Shown here in pieces: positions 1 to 7,437 of a stretch of DNA of 20,481 nt. Numbering within the stretch: the stretch's first letter is position 1; each line of letters opens with the position of its first letter. Source of the DNA: a virus. A program made the translations under genes and the position numbers. The DNA is taken from the IMG/VR virus record IMGVR_UViG_3300032006_000119, positions 1-20,481 of that record; one strand, written 5' to 3'. Under the pieces are notes generated by a model, which was not told where the DNA came from, did no database searches, and saw nothing but the letters and a program-made list of their open reading frames with translations.

Positions 1-8
1 AAGGAGAC

Positions 9-389
9 ATGAACATCAATGGTCAACTATTCCAGAACAACTCTGAATTCGTAACATCTCGTTGGACACAGGCTTCTAACGGTAATGACATTTATAGATT
101 ATCCAAGGTTGGTGTTAATAAGTCTAACCCAACTTATGAGATGCATATCAGTGGTAAGTGTAACATAGAAGGACAAAACTTCAGTAACCAAACCAATGAT
201 AGTGTTCTCTATGCTAATGGAGACAGACAATGGATAGATACTTATGGAGTATTCAAGTGTAATAGAAGTACAGTGAGTGAAAACATAACTGTACCTAATA
301 ATCACAATTGCATGAGTGCAGGTCCAATAACCGTAAATAATAATATCGTAGTTACCATCGCTAGTGGTGGTAGTTGGGTTGTTATTTAA
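9..389 (+). CDS. Appendage/tail-fibre-like structural protein
   Basis: The product is 126 aa, probably a small virion appendage or fibre-tip protein. The start is firm: AAGGAG sits at 1-6, two bases before the ATG. The C-terminal quarter (about residues 95-126) has the N-x-N-C-M-S-A-G-P-I-T-V pattern followed by an I-A-S-G-G-S-W-V-V-I ending. This kind of ending closes many cyanophage fibre and structural proteins. The middle part has short beta-like segments and a DRQWID stretch, also usual just before that ending. It is short for a fibre, so it may be a stand-alone tip or a chaperone-like module cut from a longer fibre gene. Family membership is inferred from motif resemblance; receptor binding is not shown. 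It is the first complete gene of the window, and a late-promoter motif follows it. Confidence 0.6.
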   Translation: MNINGQLFQNNSEFVTSRWTQASNGNDIYRLSKVGVNKSNPTYEMHISGKCNIEGQNFSNQTNDSVLYANGDRQWIDTYGVFKCNRSTVSENITVPNNHNCMSAGPITVNNNIVVTIASGGSWVVI

Positions 390-394
390 ACCTT

Positions 395-402
395 GCTAAA
401 TA
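395..402 (+). promoter_or_regulatory. Late promoter motif GCTAAATA
   Basis: CTAAATA lies 26 bases upstream of the next ATG, just after the stop of the preceding gene. It resembles the T4 late -10 element (TATAAATA) in the C-variant found elsewhere in this window (5703, 9172, 16909). An AGGAG follows at 411-415. Assigned by motif and position only. Confidence 0.5.
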
Positions 403-428
403 TATAAGACAGGAGAGCAATCTGAGAC

Positions 429-1565
429 ATGGCTTCAGAATTAAGAGTAGATCAACTTAAATATAGTTCTGCTGGTAGTGGTACGACACCAAACATTACC
501 CTTAACAGCAATGGAACTGTAAATTTTGGTAGTAATATTGATATAGGTGGGTCTTTGTTGGTGCAAGGTGCTCCTTTCACCACATTACCAACACAGTATG
601 CATCTGGAGAAAACTCCACGGTAGGTGCTGTATTGAAATCTGATGGTACTAATGCCTTCTGGGAAACTTCCGTAAGTTTTGAAGATGGTTTTAATATCAC
701 CAAAGGATATCCTATTGCTGGATATAGAGGTGGATCTTCTTGGAGGAATGTAAACAGATGTACTCATTCCACACAATCTATGGCAAACTTAGGTGATCAG
801 ATCACCTATTCTGATGCTTATACTGCTGGAGCAAGAAACTCTGCTGGTAGAGCATATGTCTTCTGTACTGCTAACGGTTGGAACAGTACTGGTAATGCAG
901 TATCTACTTTCAACATGGTTAGTGAGAGTAACGGAGGTACATCAACAAACATGTCTACTTCCAGAAACAGAACTTCTGTTATGCAAAGGGACTTTAAGTA
1001 TGCTTATGTTTGTGGTAATAATAATGATAGACCAGATAGATTTGACTTAACTACTGATGGTGTAACAACTGTTAGTGGATCAGGTGGATCAGGTGGAGAC
1101 AACCCTGCCTGTGGATACGGTGAAAAGTATGGTTGGTATAAGCAAGGTGGTAATGGATATTCCTTTGCTTGGGCAACTGAGTCATGGTCTAGTTGGAATA
1201 ACCGTCCTGGTACAGACGGAACTAACAAAACATGGTCTACTAGAAAAGGACATAGTTACTGGAACGAATCAGGTGGTTATCAAACCAACACTGCTTTAAC
1301 CAGAAGAAATGATGAAACTGGAACAAACCTCGGTTCAGTTGGTAAACCAGGAACAACTGGGGAAGAAACAAACCACACTGGTATGTCTTACGGATTCATG
1401 AATGGAATGTATAATGGACAGCAGAATAATCAAGGTGGATGGATTAACTTATCATCTCACTCATTCAGCTGGAATGGTAGTTTGAACTCTACAGGTACAA
1501 GTGGCAGAGCATCTGGTGCTGCTGTAGAATGGGGAACCTTAGCATCAGGATACACAGGTATTTAA
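429..1565 (+). CDS. Virion structural protein, Gly/Ser/aromatic-rich, possible receptor-binding appendage
   Basis: The product is 378 aa. The N-terminus (M-A-S-E-L-R-V-D-Q-L-K-Y) and the segment near residues 70-80 with K-S-D-G-T-N-A-F-W-E are typical of cyanophage structural and fibre proteins. From about residue 90 on, the chain is very rich in Gly, Ser, Asn, Thr, Tyr and Trp. It shows repeated blocks of similar look: a Thr/Ser/Arg stretch, then a Tyr- or Trp-containing beta-like stretch with G-N, Y-G-x-x-Y-G-W, Y-x-F-A-W, H-S-Y-W-N and M-S-Y-G-F-M. This suggests a beta-propeller or stacked-beta distal domain. There is no signal peptide, membrane segment or catalytic motif. The next gene starts two bases after the stop, so the two are probably co-translated. 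A host-contact role is inference from composition and location. Confidence 0.6.
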   Translation: MASELRVDQLKYSSAGSGTTPNITLNSNGTVNFGSNIDIGGSLLVQGAPFTTLPTQYASGENSTVGAVLKSDGTNAFWETSVSFEDGFNITKGYPIAGYRGGSSWRNVNRCTHSTQSMANLGDQITYSDAYTAGARNSAGRAYVFCTANGWNSTGNAVSTFNMVSESNGGTSTNMSTSRNRTSVMQRDFKYAYVCGNNNDRPDRFDLTTDGVTTVSGSGGSGGDNPACGYGEKYGWYKQGGNGYSFAWATESWSSWNNRPGTDGTNKTWSTRKGHSYWNESGGYQTNTALTRRNDETGTNLGSVGKPGTTGEETNHTGMSYGFMNGMYNGQQNNQGGWINLSSHSFSWNGSLNSTGTSGRASGAAVEWGTLASGYTGI

Positions 1566-1566
1566 A

Positions 1567-2340
1567 ATGGCACAAAGATACTTTATTGCAAAAAATCCAG
1601 ACACGGATCAGTTATCCACTTATGTTCCAATAACACAAGTATTGGAATGGTGTGTATATTCTCTTGATTCTGATGATCTTAACTCAATTAACCAACAAGC
1701 ATCATTTGCTGAAAGGGTTACTGAGTTAGATAAAGAAACAGCATTCTTTGGGTTAAGACATTTCGCTGATATTCGTACTACTATTAAAGTACCTGCTGAC
1801 GAAAGAGAAGAACAGGAAAAATTTGATGATCTTAGTTACTCAGATCTTTGGGTTGATGCATCAAAGAATGTAGTTCCTGTAACACAAAAGAGAATGAATA
1901 CTATTCTTAGATCAATGAAGTTTCTTGCGAAACTCATGATTGAAGATATATTTAATAAGAGATTTGCAGCTCTTGATGAAGGTGCTTCTGCAATAGAGAA
2001 GAAGGTATGGGAATATCAGATTGATGATCTGAATAATGCAACTAATTTTATTATTCCAGACTTAGCAACAGCAAAAGGTGTTACAGTAGAAAAGTTAAAG
2101 TCTCAAATTGCTGAGAAGAAAGCATTCTATGATAAGAGTGTTAAATCTTATTACATTGAGATGGTTAACTTGAAGCAATTATTCAATAACTGTACTACAA
2201 TTAGGCAATTGAATGTATTGTTTGAAGATAAAATGGGAATCCTAATGCCTCAGGCACAAGCAGAGGATGAAGGAAGAACCTATGACCATCCTTCTTATGG
2301 TATAATAAGGACAGAAGTAAAACCTGGTATAAAATTCTAA
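1567..2340 (+). CDS. Conserved-looking helical protein of unknown function
   Basis: The product is 257 aa and I do not recognise the family. It starts one base after the previous stop, which suggests translational coupling to the appendage gene. The sequence is mainly alpha-helical, with charged stretches at residues 40-85 and a long central helix region around 100-200 (K-R-M-N-T-I-L-R-S-M-K-F-L and later L-K-S-Q-I-A-E-K-K). No signal peptide, membrane segment, metal-binding cysteine set or nucleotide-binding loop is visible. Codon use and AT content match the neighbours. Position next to a structural gene suggests a virion or assembly role, for example a fibre-assembly chaperone, but this is only inference. 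Confidence 0.6.
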   Translation: MAQRYFIAKNPDTDQLSTYVPITQVLEWCVYSLDSDDLNSINQQASFAERVTELDKETAFFGLRHFADIRTTIKVPADEREEQEKFDDLSYSDLWVDASKNVVPVTQKRMNTILRSMKFLAKLMIEDIFNKRFAALDEGASAIEKKVWEYQIDDLNNATNFIIPDLATAKGVTVEKLKSQIAEKKAFYDKSVKSYYIEMVNLKQLFNNCTTIRQLNVLFEDKMGILMPQAQAEDEGRTYDHPSYGIIRTEVKPGIKF

Positions 2341-2356
2341 AATATAATTTTTCATT

Positions 2357-3124
2357 ATGAGTCTAACAGCAGAAGAAATTAAGGAGTATTCCAAAAAGGT
2401 TGCTCTTGGGATGTCTAATCAGCAAATTCAAGACTATGTGATTGCTTCACATGTTACGAATGATAGACAATTTAAACAAGCATTACTTGAGATTGAGCAG
2501 AGAGAGCACAATCGCAAGAAGATGGTGATTGGAAAAAGAAAGAGTTTATGTGATGTCAAGAGAGCTGAGAGAGAATTAGCAGAAGCTATAAAGTCAGGTG
2601 ACGAATTAGCAATAGAAGTTTTACAAATCGATGTTGATGATTTTAATCTAGATGTTGATATGTGGGATAGAAGAATGATGCAACTTGATTATGAGCATAA
2701 TGTTTTCATTGAGTTCATTCAAAAGAATGCTGATAGTATAGAAGACTTAATGAGTAAGGCAGATTGGAGTGACGAGGAAGAGAAGAGATATTGGGTTGCT
2801 CGGATGGGTAAACAAGCAGCATTGGATATTGTCTCTCATGGTAGAATCAGTGTAGGTAATATGGATTCTATTGCTATGATGAAAGAAGATGATCAGATGC
2901 AAATCTTGGATCTAGCATCACAATATTCTTGCTTAATGAAAGTATCTATGGCCAAGATACAAGGAAGAACAGATAAGTATTTTAAAGCATACGCCGAATC
3001 ACCTGATATCAATATCCCAAGTTTCCACGGTATTGAAGAAGGAATGAATATACCACTACTTGATCAAATTAAAAATGATGTTGACGGAAAAATGCTTCAG
3101 TCTTCCGATCAACCCAAAGAGTGA
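2357..3124 (+). CDS. Coiled-coil protein of unknown function
   Basis: The product is 255 aa with no family recognised. The N-terminal third is highly charged and helical. Residues about 45-85 carry a K/R/E-rich stretch (R-E-H-N-R-K-K then E-R-E-L-A-E-A-I-K) that should form a coiled coil. A very acidic D-V-D-D-F-N-L-D-V-D stretch follows near 90-100, then helices with many Met and Trp residues. The C-terminal tail overlaps the start of the U32-like gene in another frame, so the two are likely translated together. No enzyme motif, signal peptide or membrane span is seen. It might scaffold or partner the downstream enzyme, which is inference from overlap only. Confidence 0.6.
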   Translation: MSLTAEEIKEYSKKVALGMSNQQIQDYVIASHVTNDRQFKQALLEIEQREHNRKKMVIGKRKSLCDVKRAERELAEAIKSGDELAIEVLQIDVDDFNLDVDMWDRRMMQLDYEHNVFIEFIQKNADSIEDLMSKADWSDEEEKRYWVARMGKQAALDIVSHGRISVGNMDSIAMMKEDDQMQILDLASQYSCLMKVSMAKIQGRTDKYFKAYAESPDINIPSFHGIEEGMNIPLLDQIKNDVDGKMLQSSDQPKE

Positions 3125-4781
3125 TTGGAAATTTATACAAAACATTTTTATCCCGTTCTTAAAAGAACATAGGGATGTAATATATGATTTATATTTTACT
3201 TGTCGCATAGCACCTTTTGGACAGGATGCTATGGGAGATGTCTTTGTTTCTGACCCTAGAGAGTCAGCAAAGAATGCTCTATGGATACAGGAACAAGTAG
3301 ATATTCCTTTGTCTGCTACCTTTAATAATATATGGGTAAGACCAGATCAGAAGAATCTTAATCTATGGATTGAAAACTTTAAACCATTATATGATAGAGG
3401 AGTTAAAATAGTAACTCTTCCTCATACTTCATGGGTATTAACTGGACAGATACAAAAAGAATATCCAGATCTATTCATTAAGAATACTATTCTTAGGGAA
3501 GTAACAAGACCTAATGAAATAGTTCAATTAGCAGAAGCAGGATTCCATTATGTGAATCTTGATAGAGATTTAATGCGTGATCGTGATCAGTTAGATCGCA
3601 TCATGAAAGCAAAGGCATATTGTGCTGACATAGGTAAACCAGTTAAGATATCATTACTTGCTAATGAGGGATGTTGGGGTGGTTGTCCTATCATGCCAGA
3701 GCATTATCAATATAATAGTACAAGGCAAGGAGATCAACCACACTATTTTAATGATATTATGAGTAGGGTATCATGTTCTACTTGGGACATTAAACATGCA
3801 GAGTATGATTTAAAACAAGCAAATATACCACCTTGGAGAGAGGATTGGGAAGAGTTCTTAGAGTTGGGTATAGATGTCTTTAAGATGCATGGTAGAGAAA
3901 GTCATGTAAGACTTAAAGAATCAATGGATCTTATGACTAGATGGAAGAATCATGAGGAATTATTATATCCCCAATTAGAACCATATATGGAAGATCTAGG
4001 TTTGAAAGAGAAACCTATTGATGTATGGAGAGATAAGATAAAGAATTGTAAGTTTGATTGTTGGGATTGTAATTACTGTGAAAATGTTATTGATGCTCAT
4101 TTAAGAAAACAAGATAGAATATTACACCCATTTGTTGATAGATGTTTAAAATCTATTGATGATGCTGAAGATAATACATCTAACTTTACTGGACATAATA
4201 TAGAAGGGTTCTCTTCTGATAGGGTAAGACATTTCTTAAATAATCTTTGCTCTTATGAGGATACAAAGTATCTTGAAGTTGGTGTTTATAAGGGTAGTAC
4301 ATTCTGTGCTGCTATTCAAAATAATGATGTAACTGCTTATGCTGCTGATCATTGGCTTGATAAAGATATAAAACCAATAAGAGAAGATATAGAATGGAGT
4401 AATGAAGAACCATCTATAGATATATTCATCAAAAATGTTAAGGAGAACTGGACAGACAATAGTAATATTGCTATATTGAGTGGTGATATTAGAGAAGCAA
4501 CAGAAGAGAACTTAGATAAAAAAGTCAATACTGTGTTTTATGATGCTGACCATGAGTTCTGGACACAGAAGGCTTGTTTGGAACATGTGCTACAATATAC
4601 AGAAGATGAATTTATCTTGGTTGTTGATGATGCTAATATGGATGATGTGGTAAAATCATTTGAAAGATTTGTAGAGGATAACAACTTGGATGTTTTATAT
4701 AAACGAGTCATTCTAACTGAAGAAGTAGAAGATGCTGACGCATGGTGGAATGGTGTATGTATTGCGGTACTTAAGAAATGA
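3075..4781 (+). CDS. Fusion: U32-like cysteine-rich barrel plus class I SAM methyltransferase
   Basis: The product is 568 aa. I start at ATG 3075; ATG 3078 is an alternative and an upstream TTG at 3060 is less likely. Residues about 15-300 alternate strand and helix like a TIM barrel. They carry N-E-G-C-W-G-G-C-P at 197-205, resembling the U32 peptidase/hydroxylase cysteine motif (C200, C204), with C234 further on. Residues 325-335 hold C-x3-C-x2-C-x2-C. Residues about 375-568 form a class I methyltransferase: motif I Y-L-E-V-G-V-Y-K-G-S-T at 399-409, an acidic F-Y-D-A-D-H at 488-493 and V-V-D-D-A at 516-520. U32 relatives such as UbiU/V, RlhA and TrhP bind Fe-S clusters and act in hydroxylation; others are called peptidases. 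The substrate here is unknown. The stop overlaps the oxygenase start, so a linked modification role is inferred. Confidence 0.7.
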   Translation: MMLTEKCFSLPINPKSDWKFIQNIFIPFLKEHRDVIYDLYFTCRIAPFGQDAMGDVFVSDPRESAKNALWIQEQVDIPLSATFNNIWVRPDQKNLNLWIENFKPLYDRGVKIVTLPHTSWVLTGQIQKEYPDLFIKNTILREVTRPNEIVQLAEAGFHYVNLDRDLMRDRDQLDRIMKAKAYCADIGKPVKISLLANEGCWGGCPIMPEHYQYNSTRQGDQPHYFNDIMSRVSCSTWDIKHAEYDLKQANIPPWREDWEEFLELGIDVFKMHGRESHVRLKESMDLMTRWKNHEELLYPQLEPYMEDLGLKEKPIDVWRDKIKNCKFDCWDCNYCENVIDAHLRKQDRILHPFVDRCLKSIDDAEDNTSNFTGHNIEGFSSDRVRHFLNNLCSYEDTKYLEVGVYKGSTFCAAIQNNDVTAYAADHWLDKDIKPIREDIEWSNEEPSIDIFIKNVKENWTDNSNIAILSGDIREATEENLDKKVNTVFYDADHEFWTQKACLEHVLQYTEDEFILVVDDANMDDVVKSFERFVEDNNLDVLYKRVILTEEVEDADAWWNGVCIAVLKK

Positions 4782-5437
4782 CAACAGTTGATATGTTCCC
4801 TAACCCACTCTATAGGAAACCTTATCCTGAGAGTGATCAAGTTGAAAGGGATATTAGATCTATACTCGATAAAGGGAATACCAATCCAGTAAAGAATGGA
4901 ATGACAGAAGAGTTAATGCATTATGAAAATGATGTTGGTGAATCTCTTTTAGATAGAGAAGAGTTTTCTTGGTTTAAGGTATGGATAGAAGATACAGCTG
5001 CTACTTATGTTAAGGATGTTCTTGGAGAACTTCTGATTGAAGATATAGTAGTTACCGATAGTTGGTTGAATGTCTGTAATAAAGGTGGTTATCAATATCC
5101 TCACCATCATACAAATTCATATATTTCTGGTACTTACTATGTTAACTTTGAAGAAGGACATGCACCATTAATTTTCAGAAATGAAAATTGTTCTATGTTT
5201 AGTAGACAGCAATCTATAAGTCTGGGTATTGACAATGATAACCCAAACAAGTATAATTCTGATACAATCATATGGCCAGAGAAAGGTGAGTGTCTTTTTT
5301 GGCAATCACATTTAACTCACGGATATACAGATAATGGGAAAGACGATAGAATTTCTATCTCTTTTAATCTTATGCCAACAGTGGTGAATACCGACAAATA
5401 CTCATTCAGAGTAACCCCTTATAAGAGGGATAAATAA
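4778..5437 (+). CDS. 2-oxoglutarate/Fe(II)-dependent oxygenase
   Basis: The product is 219 aa. It matches the small phage and marine-bacterial 2OG-Fe(II) oxygenase group (TIGR02466/PF13759 type). Such enzymes use O2 and 2-oxoglutarate to hydroxylate a substrate through a non-haem iron. Visible signature: P-H-H-H-T-N-S-Y-I-S-G-T-Y-Y-V at 108-122, which holds the proximal iron-ligand region. Distal H181 lies in S-H-L-T-H-G-Y, and R191 in D-R-I-S-I-S-F-N is the expected 2-oxoglutarate carboxylate anchor. The strand before it (G-E-C-L-F-W) is the usual beta segment. The ATG overlaps the preceding stop (ATGA), so it should be co-translated with the methyltransferase fusion. Cyanophages often carry several such enzymes; substrates are mostly unknown. 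Confidence 0.85.
   Translation: MTTVDMFPNPLYRKPYPESDQVERDIRSILDKGNTNPVKNGMTEELMHYENDVGESLLDREEFSWFKVWIEDTAATYVKDVLGELLIEDIVVTDSWLNVCNKGGYQYPHHHTNSYISGTYYVNFEEGHAPLIFRNENCSMFSRQQSISLGIDNDNPNKYNSDTIIWPEKGECLFWQSHLTHGYTDNGKDDRISISFNLMPTVVNTDKYSFRVTPYKRDK
5429..5436 (+). promoter_or_regulatory. Late promoter motif GATAAATA
   Basis: GATAAATA overlaps the stop codon of the oxygenase gene and lies 21 bases before the ATG of the small coiled-coil gene. It fits the NATAAATA late -10 pattern seen repeatedly in the window. Confidence 0.55.
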
Positions 5438-5457
5438 TACACACATCATTTATTACT

Positions 5458-5682
5458 ATGACTACATCTCCAGAGGAACTTAAGAAAAATTTCACGGATC
5501 AAATTGAGAACACTGATAAGCAGATCAAAGAACTCGAAGAGAATCTAAAGAAAGCAACAGAGTATAAATTGAAATTGGAAGGTGGTTTAGAAACCTTGAG
5601 ACTTCTTGCTGGAGAAGGTGATCAACCACCAGCAGAAGCAGCACCTCCAGAACCTCCAGTAGCACCAGTTGCAGATTCTTAA
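5458..5682 (+). CDS. Small coiled-coil protein with Pro/Ala-rich tail
   Basis: The product is 74 aa and the function is not recognised. Residues about 5-50 form a strongly charged heptad-like coiled coil (E-E-L-K-K then I-K-E-L-E-E-N-L-K-K-A). Residues 55-74 are a flexible tail made almost only of Pro, Ala, Glu and Val. The architecture resembles small oligomerising or adaptor virion proteins. It has its own late-promoter motif and is followed at once by a strong terminator hairpin, so it seems to be a one-gene or last-gene transcript. No SD match is obvious just before the ATG. Confidence 0.65.
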   Translation: MTTSPEELKKNFTDQIENTDKQIKELEENLKKATEYKLKLEGGLETLRLLAGEGDQPPAEAAPPEPPVAPVADS

Positions 5683-5691
5683 ATAATCCCG

Positions 5692-5728
5692 AAATCCCTT
5701 CTACTAAATAAGTAAGAAGGGATTTTTT
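5692..5728 (+). terminator. Rho-independent terminator hairpin
   Basis: An 11-bp perfect stem (AAATCCCTTCT at 5692-5702 with its complement at 5715-5725) surrounds a 12-base loop and runs into TTTTTT at 5723-5728. It ends the transcript of the left block. The loop itself contains a CTAAATA promoter-like motif. Confidence 0.85.
5703..5710 (+). promoter_or_regulatory. Late promoter motif ACTAAATA in terminator loop
   Basis: ACTAAATA sits in the loop of the terminator, 25 bases before the gp13 ATG. The expected start of transcription would fall within the 3' arm of the hairpin. AGAAGGG (5715-5721) may serve as a distant SD. Assigned by motif and position. Confidence 0.5.
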
Positions 5729-5735
5729 ATATCTA

Positions 5736-6548
5736 ATGGCATCACCTGCATCTAAAGCTGATCTTATAACTTATTGCAAGAGGCAATTAGGTGAACCTGT
5801 ACTACAGGTTAATATTGATGATGAACAAGTAAACAATGTAATAGACGACACATTCCAGTTCTTTAATGAGAATTGCTATAATGGTATGGAGCGTTGTTAT
5901 CTAGTACATGAGATGACTGCTGACGATAAAACTCGTTTAGCAGCAACTAGTACTTCTACTAAAGTTGAAGGATCAGTAACAACCACTTGGGAGGAGTCAA
6001 CGAACTATCTTCCTATACCAGCTCATGTAGTTGGTGTATCAAAAGTATTTGGAATGGTTGGTAACTCAATTCGATCCAACTTGTTTGGTATTGAATATAG
6101 AATGTTTTTGAATGACTTATATGCATTCGGATCACTTGATATTCTAAACTATTATATGACGAAACAATATCTTGAAACATTAGATATGGTTTTAAATAAT
6201 GGTTCCTTCCAACAGTTCAGATTTAATCAACGCCGTGATCGTCTGTACTTAGATATTGATAAAGACTTTCTCCAAACAGGTCAAAGTCTTTTGATAGAAG
6301 CACATCGTTTGCTAGATCCAACCGATGCTACTGAGATGTATAATGATATGTTTGTTAAGAGATACGCCACTGCTTTAATGAAAAAGCAATGGGGTCAGAA
6401 TTTGATCAAGTATAAAGATGTCCAACTACCTGGTGGCATTAGTCTTAATGGTAGAGAGATCTTTGAAGATGGTCGATCAGATCAACGAATGATAGAAGGT
6501 GAAGTTCTCAGTAAGTATGCTGTTCCACCAATGGATATGATAGGTTAA
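5736..6548 (+). CDS. 13: gp13-like neck protein (head completion)
   Basis: The product is 270 aa. In T4, gp13 joins gp14 to make the neck that closes the filled head and receives the tail. Assignment rests on sequence resemblance of the N-terminus (a small helical stretch T-Y-C-K-R-Q-L-G-E-P-V-L-Q-V-N-I-D-D-E-Q-V), the Y-M-T-K-Q-Y-L-E-T-L segment of cyanophage neck proteins, and the order 13-14-15-16 directly after it. The length is close to that of T4 gp13 (about 309 aa). The gene starts after the terminator-promoter element and is followed by gp14 one base later, so 13, 14, 15 and 16 look like a co-translated set. No enzyme motif is expected or seen. Confidence 0.85.
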   Translation: MASPASKADLITYCKRQLGEPVLQVNIDDEQVNNVIDDTFQFFNENCYNGMERCYLVHEMTADDKTRLAATSTSTKVEGSVTTTWEESTNYLPIPAHVVGVSKVFGMVGNSIRSNLFGIEYRMFLNDLYAFGSLDILNYYMTKQYLETLDMVLNNGSFQQFRFNQRRDRLYLDIDKDFLQTGQSLLIEAHRLLDPTDATEMYNDMFVKRYATALMKKQWGQNLIKYKDVQLPGGISLNGREIFEDGRSDQRMIEGEVLSKYAVPPMDMIG

Positions 6549-6549
6549 T

Positions 6550-7437
6550 ATGGCTACTAATACTTATTTCCCAACTTATTACGCTGGTCATGTAGGTGAA
6601 CAGAACCTGCATCAGGATCTTGTCGATGAACAGATCAAGATGTTTGGAAGTGATATCTATTATCTACCTAGAACTATACTGAAAGATAATACTTTGGATG
6701 ATATAATCTATTCAAAGTATAACGATGAATTTCAGGTGGAAATGTTGCTGCAAAATGTAGCAGGATTTGGTGGAGATGAGCAATACATCAGTCAATTCGG
6801 ATTGCGTATTACTGATGAAGTTATATTTCATGTATCTACTAGGAGATGGACTGAAGCAGTAGCAGCTAATACTCCTGTGTTAACTGATCCTTCTAGACCT
6901 AATGAAGGAGATCTATTATACTTTCCATTGACAAAGGACTTATATGAAATTAAGTATGTTCAGTTAGAAACTCCTTTCTATCAGTTTGGTAAAATTCAAT
7001 ATTATACCATGACTGCTGAACTTTATGTCAGCACTACAGGAGACGATATATCTACTGGAGTTGCTGAAATAGATGTAGTAGAAACTATATTCTCTTCTGC
7101 TATCGCTTTAACACTTGGTGTTGGTGGTACAGGAGATTATACAGTAGGTGAGAAAGTCACAGGTGCTACATCTGCATCTGAGGCAGAGGTTAAGTCTTGG
7201 GATAGTGCTTCTAGGATTATTCAAATCATTAATCGTACTGGTACATTTGCAACAGGTGAAGCATTAACTGGAGACAGTAGTGGTGCTGTTTGGGTTGTAT
7301 CAACATTTGATACATTACAAGACACAAATAGTGAGTATGATCAGAATAGAGTAATTGAGGATACCGCTGACAATATCATAGATTGGACAGAAGGTAATCC
7401 ATTTGGCGAAGCTGGTAATTTTACAGGTAGTATCTAA
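6550..7437 (+). CDS. 14: gp14-like neck protein with a Gly/Thr-rich insertion
   Basis: The product is 295 aa. In T4, gp14 is the second neck protein and anchors the connector to the tail and whiskers. The N-terminal part (residues 1-160), with N-x-H-Q-D-L-V-D-E-Q-I-K-M-F-G and Y-Y-L-P-R, is typical of the cyanophage family. Residues about 186-252 hold an extra module with two similar motifs: V-G-E-K-V-T-G-A-T-S (199-208) and T-G-E-A-L-T-G-D-S-S (235-244). The conserved end (E-G-N-P-F-G-E) resumes after it. Similar G-E-x-x-T-G-x-S repeats occur in other cyanophage structural proteins. The stop overlaps the start of gp15 (TAATG), which implies coupled translation. Confidence 0.85.
   Translation: MATNTYFPTYYAGHVGEQNLHQDLVDEQIKMFGSDIYYLPRTILKDNTLDDIIYSKYNDEFQVEMLLQNVAGFGGDEQYISQFGLRITDEVIFHVSTRRWTEAVAANTPVLTDPSRPNEGDLLYFPLTKDLYEIKYVQLETPFYQFGKIQYYTMTAELYVSTTGDDISTGVAEIDVVETIFSSAIALTLGVGGTGDYTVGEKVTGATSASEAEVKSWDSASRIIQIINRTGTFATGEALTGDSSGAVWVVSTFDTLQDTNSEYDQNRVIEDTADNIIDWTEGNPFGEAGNFTGSI

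Noticed and set aside
793-1299. Plus-strand overlapping frames inside the 378-aa structural gene
   Set aside because: They are out of frame in a gene with a clear product pattern, rich in Leu/Val as expected of shifted Gly/Thr codons.
3060-3074. TTG start for the U32-like fusion at 3060
   Set aside because: ATG 3075/3078 is close by and better; no SD supports the TTG.
4538-4840. Minus-strand frame of 100 codons
   Set aside because: Ser/Thr-rich shadow antisense to the methyltransferase and oxygenase genes, with no promoter or SD.
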